Positions 22,101-30,580 of a DNA stretch of 64,000 nt are shown in pieces (positions within the stretch are counted from its first letter, which is position 1; each line of letters starts with the position of its first letter). This DNA is from Acanthaster planci (Eukaryota; Echinodermata; Asteroidea; Valvatida; Acanthasteridae), in NCBI RefSeq assembly GCF_001949145.1, contig NW_019091362.1:999838-1063837 (forward strand), in the 5' to 3' direction. Under the pieces are notes generated by a model. That model did no database searches and was not told the origin of the DNA. It was given only the letters and a program-made list of their open reading frames with translations. The position numbers were made by a program, and so were the translations under genes.

Positions 22101-24538
22101 ATATAGCGGGGGGGGTAAACAGCTTTGTTTTAAGCTCCCATTACACCATTCAGTGTCATTCAGTCATTGTAAAAAGCAAAATGATCAGTTTGAAACTGAC
22201 TTCTACCCTTTCCTCTACTTTTTTTGGGGGAGGGGGACTTTGCTTTGTGTTTTGTTGGGCTTCTACTTAGGAAACGGGCAAAGGTCTAATAAACTATGGG
22301 ATATCTGATCCACATTTCATTACTGCACAATTGTTTTTTACATGTGCTTATTCTTGTTTGAGGAGCTCCATGGTACAACATTGTTTTGATGTGCATCAAT
22401 GAAATATAACTAGCTTAATAGGCCTACACCTCATTTTGATTTTGAAAAACGTCAATCTGGATAGTTTCTAGGGGTTTTAAGTCAACATGTATGATTATTC
22501 TTAACTTAATTCACCTAGGCCCCTACCATTGATTGCACCTTCTTGCAAGGTTCGAAAACTTTTGTCGAAGAATATAAGTCACATGATCATTCCAAACTTA
22601 TTCTCATTATCACAAAGTTAGATGTTTGTGCCGAAAATAATAAAAAGTTTGGTCATAAATAACGAACACACACGACCAAAGATAAGTGAGAATGATCAAC
22701 GATACCGAAATTACAAAGGAAAATGCTCTGTTCAAGCACCTTCCTCCATGGTTCAAGATAAGAAAACACAAGACTGTGCATGGATATTGCCAGGTGGCTG
22801 ATATCTGCTTTCATATCCTGTTTATAAAGTAGGAATTTCTTTTAATCAAAAAAGGTTTTAAATTAAGCACTTTCTAGGATGTTTGTGAGTCCATGAGAGG
22901 CAGTTATCATGAACATCTAAGATATAAAATATCAGGAGTATACACAACCTCTGAGTAAGTTACAATTATTGGCTTTCACAAATGAGTTGTAAACTCCACT
23001 GCAGATTGCACATGTGAGGATTTTTTTCAACAGTATTGATTGAAATTAAAAGTTAATTGATATTTTTAAACTGAAACAGTCAACAAAGGACCCAGCTGTC
23101 TGTATACACGGAAACGACAGATGACATGAGATGACACAGCAGACAAAGTGCATTTCAATTGATTTGGTAATATTCCCAAAAAACACTTCAGGTAATACAT
23201 GGGCTTTTTAAATTATGTAAAGCAAATTAAGTACTTAAGAAATATTACAGTTATGGGCATCACATAAAGTGCACTCGAACAAACAAGTCTTGCTCAACAT
23301 CTTTTTTAGCAATTTCTTTCGATATGTTAATATTTTACATTTTTATAATCTTCCGTTTGGAAATTGGCATCCGGGACAAACATGGACATCATGTGGGTGA
23401 TGCAGGTGACAGTTTTTAATGATACCCGTAGGCTTACTATCTTACAGTAGGTACATGTATGTGTCATTTTCTTGGGTTGGGGTACGTACATGTACATGTA
23501 TAGGCAATATACCGGTACATGTACATGTAGCTGTAGACGTTATGCTTGGACTCATTATTTCAACTTTGCTGTGAAGACGATACACCGCAGCCACAACACA
23601 CTTCAAATGTAAACTACATGTAAGACAAATGTGTACCTTTGGGTATGGTTCCCAATTTTCCTAAAAGGCCAGTTCATACATGTACATGTGCTTCAGGCAA
23701 ATGCAAAAGCAAAGCAAATTGACATAAAAAACATTTGTGGCAAAATTTGCTCAAGTTGAAATGTGTTCAACTCAAGCTTCGTCACAGCACGAATATTTGA
23801 TTTGACGTGAGAATTTTTTGTGCGTGTTTGCTTTCGTGGTCTTGCGCCAATAATTTGTGTGCAGCCCAAAGAAGCTACATGTGCAATTGTGAGTGCATAA
23901 TGGATCAATAAACGGCTGTGAGACCCATTACAATTTCAACCGAAGCGTGACTCTGATTAAAGTAACATAATTTCGATGACTTGAGGGTGAAGGATCTTTT
24001 GCAAGGTAAAAGAAAATACCAAACACAATGGTTCCCTTTGAGACGGTTTACATCGAGAGCTGACAGACTACATGATAGGGCAATGAAGACAAGTGCTTAA
24101 AAATCACAGTGATACTTCAAATACACCGCACAAAGGTAGCACTTTGCCACAGACTGCTACGGTTGAGTATTTCCTGGGAGTCTTCATTCTTCCTGTGGGG
24201 ACTATTTTTGTTAACTGGAGTCAAGAATTGGTGTGTCAATGCAGCATACCTTGCTGCACACCGATTCCATTTATTACCAATGCATTCAGTTACCAATCAT
24301 CTGTGTCAACAGGCCCTATGGATGCTGGATCACATTTGAGACAAACCTGGTTCTTATCGGGATGCATCTTGAGAGCTAGTTTCTTGAAGGCTCGACGAAT
24401 GTCCTTGGTGCTTGCATCTCGCTCAATTCCAAGCAACTCATAGTAGTCTTGTGAGGCCGAGGTGACGGTCAACATCAGGCTCAGGAGAGCCACAGCAATA
24501 AGGAAGTTCCTGAACCATAACGTCTGAACTCTACTCAT
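7123..24538 (-). CDS. DNAJC10: DNAJC10 / ERdj5, ER J-domain disulfide reductase, complete
   Basis: ERdj5 reduces disulfides of misfolded proteins in the ER lumen and passes clients to BiP through its J domain for ER-associated degradation (family knowledge). Twenty exons join in frame into 806 residues, close to the 793 of the human protein: signal peptide about 1-29; J domain about 32-98 with HPD at 59-61; Trx1 with CHHC 158-161; two Cys-poor Trx-b domains about 235-455; Trx2 CPPC 492-495; Trx3 CGPC 599-602; Trx4 CMPC 711-714; C-terminal KDEL 803-806. The start ATG (24536-24538) begins the exon with a good hydrophobic signal sequence. An in-frame ATG at 24604 exists, but a splice acceptor directly precedes 24538. 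The 13439-14195 gap falls in an intron and removes no coding sequence. Junctions were assigned by eye from splice sites, phase and similarity to the vertebrate protein. Confidence 0.95.
7427..7510 (-). CDS. DNAJC10: DNAJC10 coding exon 19: C-terminal helix
   Basis: Acceptor ctcacag, donor gtaagt, 84 bp. Encodes [20 protein letters not shown] then RFTQKLSS, aligning with the vertebrate terminal helix before the basic KDEL tail. Reading through the donor would add only VSS and a stop at 7415 and would lose the retention signal. Confidence 0.88.
8144..8275 (-). CDS. DNAJC10: DNAJC10 coding exon 18: Trx4 second half
   Basis: Acceptor cttgcag, donor gtaggt, phase 0. Encodes [20 protein letters not shown] then [30 protein letters not shown]....C..A....YPTV is the closing half of the last thioredoxin fold. 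The ambiguous base at 8322 lies outside, in the intron. Confidence 0.95.
8687..8888 (-). CDS. DNAJC10: DNAJC10 coding exon 17: Trx4 with CMPC
   Basis: Acceptor ctggcag, donor gttggt, 202 bp. Encodes [40 protein letters not shown] and [29 protein letters not shown] and WVIDF are vertebrate landmarks. The active site is CMPC, with HMPH replacing the usual YAPW before it. Confidence 0.95.
9350..9483 (-). CDS. DNAJC10: DNAJC10 coding exon 16: Trx3 second half
   Basis: Acceptor atttag, donor gtagct. Encodes [40 protein letters not shown] and NTGRR. It ends two bases into a Ser codon completed by the next exon. Confidence 0.93.
9790..9945 (-). CDS. DNAJC10: DNAJC10 coding exon 15: Trx3 with CGPC
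   Basis: Acceptor tttcag, donor gtacat. Encodes [20 protein letters not shown] then [20 protein letters not shown] and [12 protein letters not shown]. The active site is CGPC, whereas I recall CHPC in the mammalian third domain. Confidence 0.96.
10536..10900. mobile_element. Palindromic MITE, family A copy 1
   Basis: The whole 365 bp folds on itself: arms 10536-10673 and 10762-10900 are imperfect inverted repeats around an 88-bp centre. Outer ends read AATAAGCC and GGCTTATT. Inner arm landmarks are TTGCTATACCT and GGGGCAAGCTTTTGC. A second copy is at 54942-55406. It has no coding capacity, so it is a non-autonomous DNA transposon. It sits in a DNAJC10 intron. Confidence 0.88.
11059..11274 (-). 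CDS. DNAJC10: DNAJC10 coding exon 14: Trx2 with CPPC
   Basis: Acceptor gaacag, donor gtaata, phase 0, 216 bp. Encodes [60 protein letters not shown] and [12 protein letters not shown]. This is a nearly complete thioredoxin fold with CPPC at 492-495 and the YPTT cis-Pro loop. Confidence 0.96.
11443..11485 (-). pseudogene. Decayed fragment resembling DNAJC10 Trx2 exon, in intron
   Basis: About 39 bases here resemble 11133-11173 inside coding exon 14, 280-310 bp away in the same orientation, with roughly six differences and a 2-base gap. Read on the minus strand the fragment gives [15 protein letters not shown], against [17 protein letters not shown] in the exon. It has lost the cis-Pro and has no splice sites. 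It is probably a relic of a local exon duplication. Confidence 0.5.
12087..12223 (-). CDS. DNAJC10: DNAJC10 coding exon 13: start of Trx2
   Basis: Acceptor cccacag, donor gtaagt. Encodes [40 protein letters not shown] and DFFSP, leading into the CPPC exon. The spacing HHG to DI.AFA equals that of the vertebrate protein. An upstream acceptor at 12262 would add 13 in-frame residues. Confidence 0.93.
13106..13220 (-). CDS. DNAJC10: DNAJC10 coding exon 12: Trx-b2 second part
   Basis: Acceptor ttgtag, donor gtatgt. Encodes [20 protein letters not shown] then [23 protein letters not shown]....D.C..LY......VALF is the vertebrate VGRFDCSSAPDICSNLYV pattern, and HHG matches exactly. Confidence 0.92.
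13439..14195. other. Assembly gap (757 N)
   Basis: Run of N between DNAJC10 coding exons 11 and 12. The protein continues from ...KHMT to VGKFNC with the spacing of the vertebrate protein, so no exon needs to be missing. Long open frames crossing the gap are artefacts. Confidence 0.98.
14196..14320. repeat. Tandem repeat at gap edge (about 50-bp unit)
   Basis: Successive units contain ATATTTTCAGAAGGAAAAAA followed by AATCATCAA and TAGGAG. About 2.5 units are visible before the sequence becomes unique. The repeat probably continues into the gap and explains the assembly break. Confidence 0.8.
14825..14947 (-). CDS. DNAJC10: DNAJC10 coding exon 11: Trx-b2 first part
   Basis: Acceptor tttgcag, donor gtaaaa. 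Encodes 41 residues including [20 protein letters not shown] and [11 protein letters not shown]. It aligns with the LLFFHFG...ELKKLKTLLK segment of the vertebrate second b domain. The following intron contains the large assembly gap. Confidence 0.88.
15186..15330 (+). repeat. Dispersed repeat fragment (GGATGGGATGCTAGTC type)
   Basis: The series CCTGGATGGGATGCTAGTC, then CCCATTTATGCTCC, then GCTTGCCCAATGACACG and a degenerate tRNA-like end is a pattern I recognise as a very common dispersed repeat in marine invertebrate genomes. I cannot name its class with certainty. It lies in the DNAJC10 intron just after exon 10. Confidence 0.55.
15370..15459 (-). CDS. DNAJC10: DNAJC10 coding exon 10
   Basis: Acceptor ttggcag, donor gtaagc. 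Encodes [20 protein letters not shown] followed by [10 protein letters not shown], the stretch linking the two b domains (vertebrate LDAKEIYLEVIHNLPDFE). A dispersed repeat lies only 39 bp beyond its donor. Confidence 0.88.
15907..16035 (-). CDS. DNAJC10: DNAJC10 coding exon 9: Trx-b1 end
   Basis: Acceptor ttttcag, donor gtaaga, phase 0. Encodes [20 protein letters not shown], then [16 protein letters not shown] and a Ser-rich end. VNVGFVDC....LCK.L.I is clearly the vertebrate VNVGWMDC....LCKSLDI. Confidence 0.92.
16258..16337 (-). CDS. DNAJC10: DNAJC10 coding exon 8: Trx-b1 middle
   Basis: Acceptor ttgctgcag, donor gtaatc. Encodes [20 protein letters not shown] then KLAAIL, aligning with the vertebrate GGDCL....R..L..ML segment. 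It joins both neighbours in frame. Confidence 0.85.
16804..16881 (-). CDS. DNAJC10: DNAJC10 coding exon 7: Trx-b1 first part
   Basis: Acceptor ttcaag, donor gttggt, phase 1 to 1. Encodes [20 protein letters not shown] followed by CGAPE, aligning with the vertebrate NF......GWLITFC stretch. The domain lacks a CXXC pair, as expected for the non-catalytic b domain. The donor is weaker than the others. Confidence 0.85.
18072..18162 (-). CDS. DNAJC10: DNAJC10 coding exon 6: end of Trx1
   Basis: Acceptor tcacag, donor gtaagg. Encodes [20 protein letters not shown] then [11 protein letters not shown]. It aligns with the vertebrate segment that closes Trx1 and begins the first b domain (..T.LWTGNF). 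Confidence 0.88.
18418..18690 (+). mobile_element. tRNA-derived SINE
   Basis: The 5' part has an A-box-like ATGATGTAGTGGTTC (18423-18437) and a B-box-like GGGTTCAATTTCC (18462-18474), about 40 bp apart as in a tRNA promoter. The body carries GGTGGGTTTTACCCAGAATA and GGGGTTTTCCTCCCACCTG, a motif common in invertebrate SINEs. The end is A/T-rich simple sequence (AAATAAAACAATAATAATTA). Confidence 0.7.
18993..19118 (-). CDS. DNAJC10: DNAJC10 coding exon 5: Trx1 second half
   Basis: Acceptor tttgcag, donor gtatgt, phase 0. Encodes [20 protein letters not shown], then [20 protein letters not shown]. The GAVNC.D...C...GV...PTL pattern is the typical second half of a PDI-like thioredoxin fold, including the cis-Pro region. 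Confidence 0.95.
19243..19300 (+). repeat. Decayed half-copy of the 21311 hairpin MITE
   Basis: AATACGGGCCATTCATGATA, then GTGTGCCACCAAGAGGTTGC and GGCCAAT, align with one 80-bp arm of the hairpin element at 21311-21486. The second arm is absent. It lies in the neighbouring DNAJC10 intron. Confidence 0.65.
19408..19490 (-). CDS. DNAJC10: DNAJC10 coding exon 4: Trx1 active site CHHC
   Basis: Acceptor catag, donor gtgagt. Encodes [20 protein letters not shown] followed by [17 protein letters not shown] is a thioredoxin active-site strand and helix. The pair is CHHC where the mammalian protein has CSHC. The other nearby AG (gcag) would put a stop in frame, so this acceptor is forced. Confidence 0.92.
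20045..20117 (+). repeat. Probable SINE/LINE 3' tail
   Basis: CTGCCCTGAGGTTAATTTAA, then GGCGTTTGCTAAATCCCATT and (TTA)n end. The GGCG...TAAATcccatTTATTATTATT motif is a familiar tail of animal retroposons. A body upstream (19640-20045) is likely but I cannot delimit it. Confidence 0.4.
20292..20342 (-). CDS. DNAJC10: DNAJC10 coding exon 3 (51 bp linker)
   Basis: Acceptor ttcag, donor gtgagt, phase 1 to 1. Encodes [16 protein letters not shown], matching the vertebrate GIYDDDPEIITL linker between the J domain and the first thioredoxin fold. It is too short to appear as an open frame on its own. Confidence 0.9.
21311..21486. mobile_element. Hairpin MITE, 80-16-80 bp
   Basis: Left arm 21311-21390 and right arm 21407-21486 are inverted repeats with about 90% identity around a 16-base loop. 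Ends read AATACGG and CCGTATT. Both arms contain GTGCGCCACCAAGAGTTTGC and ATTGGCCAATCATAA. Because of the palindrome, both strands show nearly the same open frame, which is not a gene. It lies just 35 bp from the DNAJC10 exon 2 donor. Confidence 0.9.
21522..21696 (-). CDS. DNAJC10: DNAJC10 coding exon 2: rest of J domain
   Basis: Acceptor gcacag, donor gtaagg. Encodes [20 protein letters not shown], then [18 protein letters not shown] and a [12 protein letters not shown] linker. These are helices III and IV of the J domain plus the conserved W-Y-Y stretch typical of ERdj5. It ends one base into a Gly codon. Confidence 0.95.
24347..24538 (-). CDS. DNAJC10: DNAJC10 coding exon 1: signal peptide and start of J domain
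   Basis: Encodes residues 1-64. [20 protein letters not shown] and following hydrophobics form a signal peptide. [14 protein letters not shown] opens the J domain, and KMHPDKNQ carries the HPD that stimulates Hsp70 ATPase. Donor gtttgt follows. A cacag acceptor abuts the ATG, so the exon may begin exactly there. Confidence 0.93.
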
Positions 24539-26305
24539 CTGTGTACGGAGGCAAGTTTCTAAGTGCTTTGGAAACAATCCCACAATCCCTGTGCCCATTT
24601 TCAAGATTTATGCTGAACTGTGAAGAACTAGGAATTCTGTTGATGCTCAGGGGACTGACTTTGTCAGCAACGTTGGTAGTGCATTGTATTTTCCTTCAAG
24701 GTTACCTTGATGATGTGAATGACCTGCAGGGAAACCACATGCACACAGTTTTATCAAGATTTTTCTTCTACAAAAGTAACATGTACATTTAAACATACAA
24801 GTACATATAAACAAACTCTGGGCAAAGAATTCCTCATGCTGCTGTACAATTTCCCATCATGAGAAACCTCAGAGAAGGCCACTTACTAGAAAATATATAC
24901 ATGTACGCTGGAGGGGAAAAGGACTCGTCTCTGGATTAAAATTGGTTTAAGGAAATGAGTCACTAAAGACTTTGAATTCCTTTAATTAAGAATATCATTT
25001 CAATTCTTTTTAATAACTTGAAACTGAACCTATCAGGTGGCATAGTTAAACAAAGCAATGGATATGCAATATAGATTATGCAACATGACAAATTTCACCA
25101 GAAGAAAGCATAAGGAAGCCCTCATTTTGCGAAAATATTGAGATGCATGGGTAAACAGACCTGCATACTGAGTATGAGTCCGAATGAAATTGAAATTTGA
25201 GTCCATTACATGTTTGTTCCCAATCACTAACTTTTTGAGCACACGTGCTCATGATAGCCCAAAGCATGGAGTCTACTCAAATAAAGGGCCACAGACAGGG
25301 CTGGGATTATAACTTTAAATTAGCCTATTAGGATCGCAAACATTTGGAACCCAGAGCAAAATTTGCACAAGTCTAAAAGATTATCAATTTCGGATTGTAT
25401 GCTTTTGCGCAAACTGCAACTAGTGCACGTAAACATATACTGGCTAACACAATTTTGTGCACTCTGAGAATTGTTGGGCAAATTTAAACTTGTCCGTTTG
25501 TGTTGGGAATTTGCGCTAAACTAGTTATTGTTGATGTACCTCAATGTGGTATTTGAATGGGAGGAGGCGTCGAAAAGTTTGTCTTGCATGTGTCGAGCGA
25601 AAACAGCCGGATTTTGAAAGATTTTGAAATCAGAAATACCACTAATGCCCCAAAACTTTTCTTTTGTCATTTAAGAAAGCCAGTATGCAGTGAAAAGGGT
25701 ATTTTTGGTGAGTCTTTGGAATTTTTGAGAACCGTTTTCACTTTACTGTGTGTGGAGCGTTAGTACGTACAACCACTCCAAAATTACACTCCATCCATCA
25801 ATTGATTCAAGATTTCAAGATTTATTTCATTTTCTACAGCATAATAATCACACACGATAATAAAACTTTTAATAAATATTTACAGGTAAATATGATAGAA
25901 TGATACTTCAATAGTCACTTTAGAAAGGATGCTGTAGAGGGGTACCCAATGAAAGCAATGCTTGTAGATTTGGGCCCTGTTTGTAACATTCCTTATTAAA
26001 TTACAAACACACCCACACAAAAAACACACAAAGACAGACAAAACAAGTAAACATGTAGTTGCAAGTTTGTGTAGCCTGAAACCAGCATGGTATGTTAAAT
26101 TAAGATATAAGTGTTAATTGCCAAAAACACAGAAATACGTGTACGTACGAATTACGAATATGTATTTAACAAGTTGGAAAATCAAAGACTTTTCTGAGGG
26201 AGACATCCAGAATAAATTAAATTAAACACAATGCAACAGACTTCTCAACAATCCAAGAGGCATATATGTAGAGTGTTAATTATACTTGATAAAAATAATA
26301 CTTAC

Positions 26306-26460
26306 GGTTAAATTTCAGTTATGAAACTTTCACTCCGATCCGCCGGCACGTCGTACACCTGATCGATCCACATGCCCACTTGCTATCTTCGCTGATCACG
26401 GATGGGTTACCATTCGAAAACGCGCTATACAGCTGGATACCAGCGACTTCAAAGCTTTAA
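26306..26460 (-). other. DNAJC10: Candidate DNAJC10 5' UTR exon and promoter region
   Basis: On the minus strand the sequence TTTAACC|GTAAGTATT gives a near-perfect donor at 26305, after a CpG-bearing stretch (CCGCCGGCACGTCGT on the plus strand). This would splice to the acceptor abutting the start codon at 24538. The right end is approximate, as no transcription start can be read. No ATG with a long frame is needed. Confidence 0.45.
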
Positions 26461-26463
26461 ACA

Positions 26464-26471
26464 TGACGTGT
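26464..26471 (+). promoter_or_regulatory. UPRE-like site TGACGTGT
   Basis: TGACGTGT differs by the last base from the XBP1/ATF6 element TGACGTGG/A. It lies about 160 bp beyond the donor of the putative DNAJC10 5' exon. The mammalian gene is induced by ER stress, so the site is plausible, but an 8-mer this close to consensus also occurs by chance. Confidence 0.3.
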
Positions 26472-26599
26472 CCCGATTGTATTAATGTACAATCCATGAT
26501 GATGTAGTGTGTGCGTTATCGGAGTGCCTTTTGACAAGAGAGGGCAGCCTTGTTTGTACCATTCCGCTCCATCCACCCCTAGCTCTGCAGGCCCGCAAA

Positions 26600-29100
26600 A
26601 CATAAGGCCATGTCCAAATTACTTGGCTGCGGCTTGAAATTATAAACAAAATCTAAGGGAAGTGGCAGTCACAATCACAGGCTCGTACGCGACAATTTTT
26701 TTTGAAAATGTACAATGGATTTCTGCTGATGAGTCATGTGTTCTTGGAAAAATGTCTTCACTCGTTCGTGCCAAGGGCACTTGGGCATTCTTGTTTGTTC
26801 AGGGAATGGATCCGCTCTTTCAAGTCTTTGTCACTAAGATACTCCCCTAAAAGACGCTTAATGGTGCCCAATCTCGACCATGACTTTAAAATAGGTCAAA
26901 TTTAGTGAAAAAGCTCAGGGAATACATTTGTTACATTATATTATGACTACACGGTGCACATAAATTGCCGCTCGGGGATACCTAAAACCCTCTTAAATTA
27001 ATAAAAGCTCATTTTACACATCTTTTCCAGGATTTATTTTGTGAAGAGGTCCTATCAAGTGCGCATTCAGTTCTTATAGGAAGGAAACGTCATATTTTAT
27101 TAAGTTCGGTATTCTGTTTCATTTCTAAATTGAAAGTTAAAAATCTTTCTGAAGTAGGACTAAATGGACATTCAAAGTCATGTCGGCCTATTATTTGTGA
27201 AAAAGACTAAAGTTAATGCAGATAGTCTGAGCATCATCCAGTCGGGGAAGCCGCGCAGCTAGCTAGCCCCATAAACGTCTGTACATCTCTCTAGAATTTA
27301 AATAGAGGCGGGTGTCGGCCCAAAAAAATTAAATACAAAATCCCCATTTCAAAAGTGGTAAAGTACGTTGACATAAAAAAGCATGTTTAGAATTTCAAGA
27401 ACTTTGAACAAACAATCACATTGATCGGGCTGTCATGAAAATTCTATTTTTAAAACAACCGTGCAAAAAAGTTCGGATAACGGTTACCCCAATTCACCGA
27501 TAAAAGAAAAAATTGAATCTTACACCGTTAAAATCAGATATTTAGTATGATGTTTGCTGATCATTAGATTTGCTCTGATATAGTTATTAGTCAAACATGC
27601 TGGCATAACAAAATTTCAAACAACCTTTTTAATTAAAGAGCATCATCGAGCGCTGTGTACGGTCTGGGCAACCTGTCATGTATGATTACATAAGCCACAT
27701 TTTTTGCGGGGAACCGAAGTCCGGGCCGGCCCTTTGACACGCCAACTAACTGTGTGGTCTGAGCTGTCAGGAAAAAATGACTGAATTGTACGAGAAACTC
27801 TCGTTTTGTACGGACTTAAATAGGTTAATATCGAAACTTGTCCTCTTAATGAACCTTACACGTATGGTTCGTTGGCCTCTGTTTCACCATGGTTTCACCC
27901 CGTCAAAAGTACTCGTCGCACACTCAGCCTTGGCCGGCACATGAACAGCATGACGTCACCATAGGGGGCAATTCGCCGCTGGTAACCCATCTTAATCTTC
28001 CGTGCATCGAAACTTGAAGGTGAACCTGGTAACCATTCGAAATATTGGCACCACGCGCTGTCAAGCGCTCATTTGGCAAATTCTCAGAAACAGGATCTTT
28101 GCGGTTTCTGTGATGTTGAATTATAAACGCACGGCAAGTGCGCATAACATTGTGCAAATTCTAGTTTTGTTTACTATCGATTGTTGGGTAATTTTCTTGG
28201 TATTCTAATGAAATCATAACCTGCAAAACAATGATAGTTGATGATGTGAATTCGGTCGATGATGTTAATTGTAAACTTGACTCAAAATCAACATATTCTG
28301 GTTTTAGATATCTTTAAATAAGTATCATTTTCGCAAATGCCACAGAATTAAAAAAGAAATTAATTCAGAAAGAAAGGTTCACGTGAACTGCGGTCTGTAG
28401 TAGTAATAAGGTTTGCAAGGATTATTGTCCCGACTGCCAGTGACCACTGAGGTCACAGGCCTGCAAAATTTGATAGAATACGCAATGAGAAAAATTCTAA
28501 ATCTGACAACGAGTTTTGTGTGTAGAAGGCTGCTTTGTTGCACAACTTAACGTATGATAAGGTTTGTTTCCTGGCTCTATGATTCAACCGAAGTGGACAT
28601 AGTATAAAACAATTGCACAGCAAAAATGACCATCCGTTAAATTTACAGTGAGATATGCAAATACACGAGGTCAGACTCTTACAAGATTACTCCGCTACCA
28701 ACTAGTAATATCTCCAATCGCCAAAAAATTCTCAAAATTACAACTAATGTAGATATTATGAAAATTCAAATAAGAATTCAACATAAAAAACATTAAATTT
28801 TCGTTGTTTTGTCAAGATACTCAGTTTCTTTTGGGAACTACTTCGTTCAGGTGGATGTGGTGGCTGCACTGGTTTATAGATTGTACAGCAATGAATGGAG
28901 GATGTAGCGGTAAATCGTTTGCTCCATGCCAAAGCGTGTGCGTTGTGTGTATGCACCGTAGGCCAGACCGACCCATACCATTTGCAGGTAGTGCATGCAC
29001 ACTTAGGCGTTACATGTACGTGAACAGGAGGCCAGCAACTAGACAACCGCTGCACATTGCATGTACGACTTACAAGTGCTTCTGCCCTCAAATTGACCTC
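26600..29100. other. Region between divergent promoters, no coding exon
   Basis: No frame with family resemblance on either strand. CpG-containing patches occur at 27230-27330 and 27700-28100, and a full CRE palindrome lies at 27951-27958. Open frames at 28756-29091 (-) and 28804-29259 (+) overlap each other and have Cys/His-rich, low-complexity composition. I regard both as chance. Confidence 0.5.
27951..27958. promoter_or_regulatory. Full CRE palindrome TGACGTCA
   Basis: Perfect CREB/ATF consensus in a CpG-bearing stretch (GGCCGGCAC..., CACCATAGGGGGCAATTCGC) between the two presumed divergent transcription starts. Function is inference. Confidence 0.35.
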
Positions 29101-29272
29101 GTGTGTTTTCGTATCGATTTTCGTCGTTTATTTACGTCGTTTCAAGCGCAAGTTGATCACGCATTGTCACACTTTCTGGTGACTCTGAGATCAAGAGAAG
29201 ACATTTCAGCCCCACCTGGACAAGACTATTGTCATTCACGCGGGTTTCCTTTCCATTGAATCAGGCAAAAAG
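29100..29272 (+). other. Candidate 5' UTR exon of a divergent + strand gene
   Basis: A CpG-bearing stretch (TCGTATCGATTTTCGTCGTT, then CATTCACGCGGG) runs to GGCAAAAAG|GTAAGATT, a strong donor with GT at 29273. No conserved coding frame crosses it, so it would be a leader exon. The left boundary is arbitrary. It would face away from DNAJC10, whose probable promoter is 2.7 kb to the left. Confidence 0.35.
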
Positions 29273-29856
29273 GTAAGATTCCCAACCCGTCGAATTTGGC
29301 GACATTCAGGACCATCGCAATGCAATTTTGCGTGAAGCATGCATGTCCAAAGCTTGTTCTGAACAGCTGACACCGTAAGCAGTCACTATTTAGTGAGCAT
29401 GGTGAGGCCGGGAGCATTCCATGTACTTGTTGGGAAAAAAGTAGTAGCCTTGGCCTACCTACAATTGTGTTCCGCACTGCCAATGCGACTGTTTACAGTG
29501 GTTTGAAGTTTTAGAGTGCGAGTTTCTACAAGCCACTACAGCTACAGTAGGCGCTTGGCCTACTTGTCCCTGCTTCAGTTTTTGTGTCTTGAAAAGTTTC
29601 TGCCATGTCTGCTGACAGTGCTGTCTAATGTTAAACCCTTTAACTTGAAATTAGGTCTCTTCTTTCACGTCTTTCGGACAGAGAAAGGTTCAAAGCTTGG
29701 AAAGGATGCTCGTAAGATAAATTCCTCAATTCATATGTACCAGCTGGGTTGCTCTGCTTTGATGTGAAGTTGGCCTTCTCCAGCAAGGGATTCTATTCTT
29801 GAATTGTGCATGGTCCTTACTAACCATGTTAGGCCAGCCATGGCTATTATTAAAGT

Positions 29857-29893
29857 AGGTCAGGGACCAAACCACAATCTAGCGACGTCGCTA
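29857..29893. repeat. Repeat end with 16-bp palindrome; inverted partner at 32587-32613
   Basis: GGTCAGGGACCAAACCACAA and TCTAGC here recur in inverted orientation at about 32587-32613, with one or two differences. Here the motif runs into the perfect palindrome CTAGCGACGTCGCTAG (29879-29894). The partner instead has GATCGATG repeats. Possibly two ends of one element family. Confidence 0.5.
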
Positions 29894-30404
29894 GTTTCTG
29901 CTAATGTCGCTTGTTCAAGCAGCGATGATGGCATTTTTATCAGGTCACATGATAATAATAAGGTTTTGGGAACATAACGAGACAACCATGATGGCAGCCA
30001 GGGTCCCCTGATAACGACTTTATACATTTTTGGAGAGCTTGACATTCAATATGGTGTGTACTGAGAAGTTTAATATCCCCCCAAAATGAATTTTGGTACC
30101 TTTTGCCGTTTCCTTGTCCTTAAATTTCAAGACAAATTTGGGAGAGATGTTGCTTAAATTCTGCCACACTTCCACTGTATGTCACTAAAGATCATGGGTT
30201 ATGTGCCACTGAGCAGGCGTCAACTTTCCTGAAGTATGTCGACAGCTGTTACAAATTGAAGTGGTCGTGATCATTGTAGTTTTATTTGGATATTGATATT
30301 ACATGTAATTTGTAAACTGTGCAGTGCACTCGCTGAATGTAAAAGTGTCATTTTGTCATACAGCAAAAACTCTGAAGGCGTCCAAACACTATTAAAATCC
30401 TAGC

Positions 30405-30500
30405 CCACTAGGGCCTTTTTACTACGGCACATCCTCAATCCTCCAATTGCCCAACTTCAAAACTGCATTCATTCTCAATATTCCAAATTCTCAATTTTTT
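30405..30500 (-). repeat. Fragment of dispersed family B
   Basis: Read on the minus strand: AATTGGAGGATTGAGGATGT followed by a variable 12 bases and AAAGGCCCTAG. This matches one end of the copies at 40690-40990 (+) and 58600-58975 (-). Confidence 0.6.
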
Positions 30501-30554
30501 TGGCTTATGCGCAAAACGAAAGGTACCTTAATTCTAACCTTCCCCAACCACACA

Positions 30555-30580
30555 GAATTAAACAGTAAAGTGTTTAATTC
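30555..30580. repeat. Perfect 10-bp-stem hairpin
   Basis: GAATTAAACA, loop GTAAAG, TGTTTAATTC. The flanking CCCCA and GGGG extend the pairing with a bulge. It is isolated and not part of a recognised family. Confidence 0.7.

Noticed and set aside
28804-29259. 151-codon plus-strand open frame, possibly a Cys-rich protein
   Set aside because: No recognisable motif, overlaps an equally open antisense frame, and covers the CpG-bearing leader candidate.
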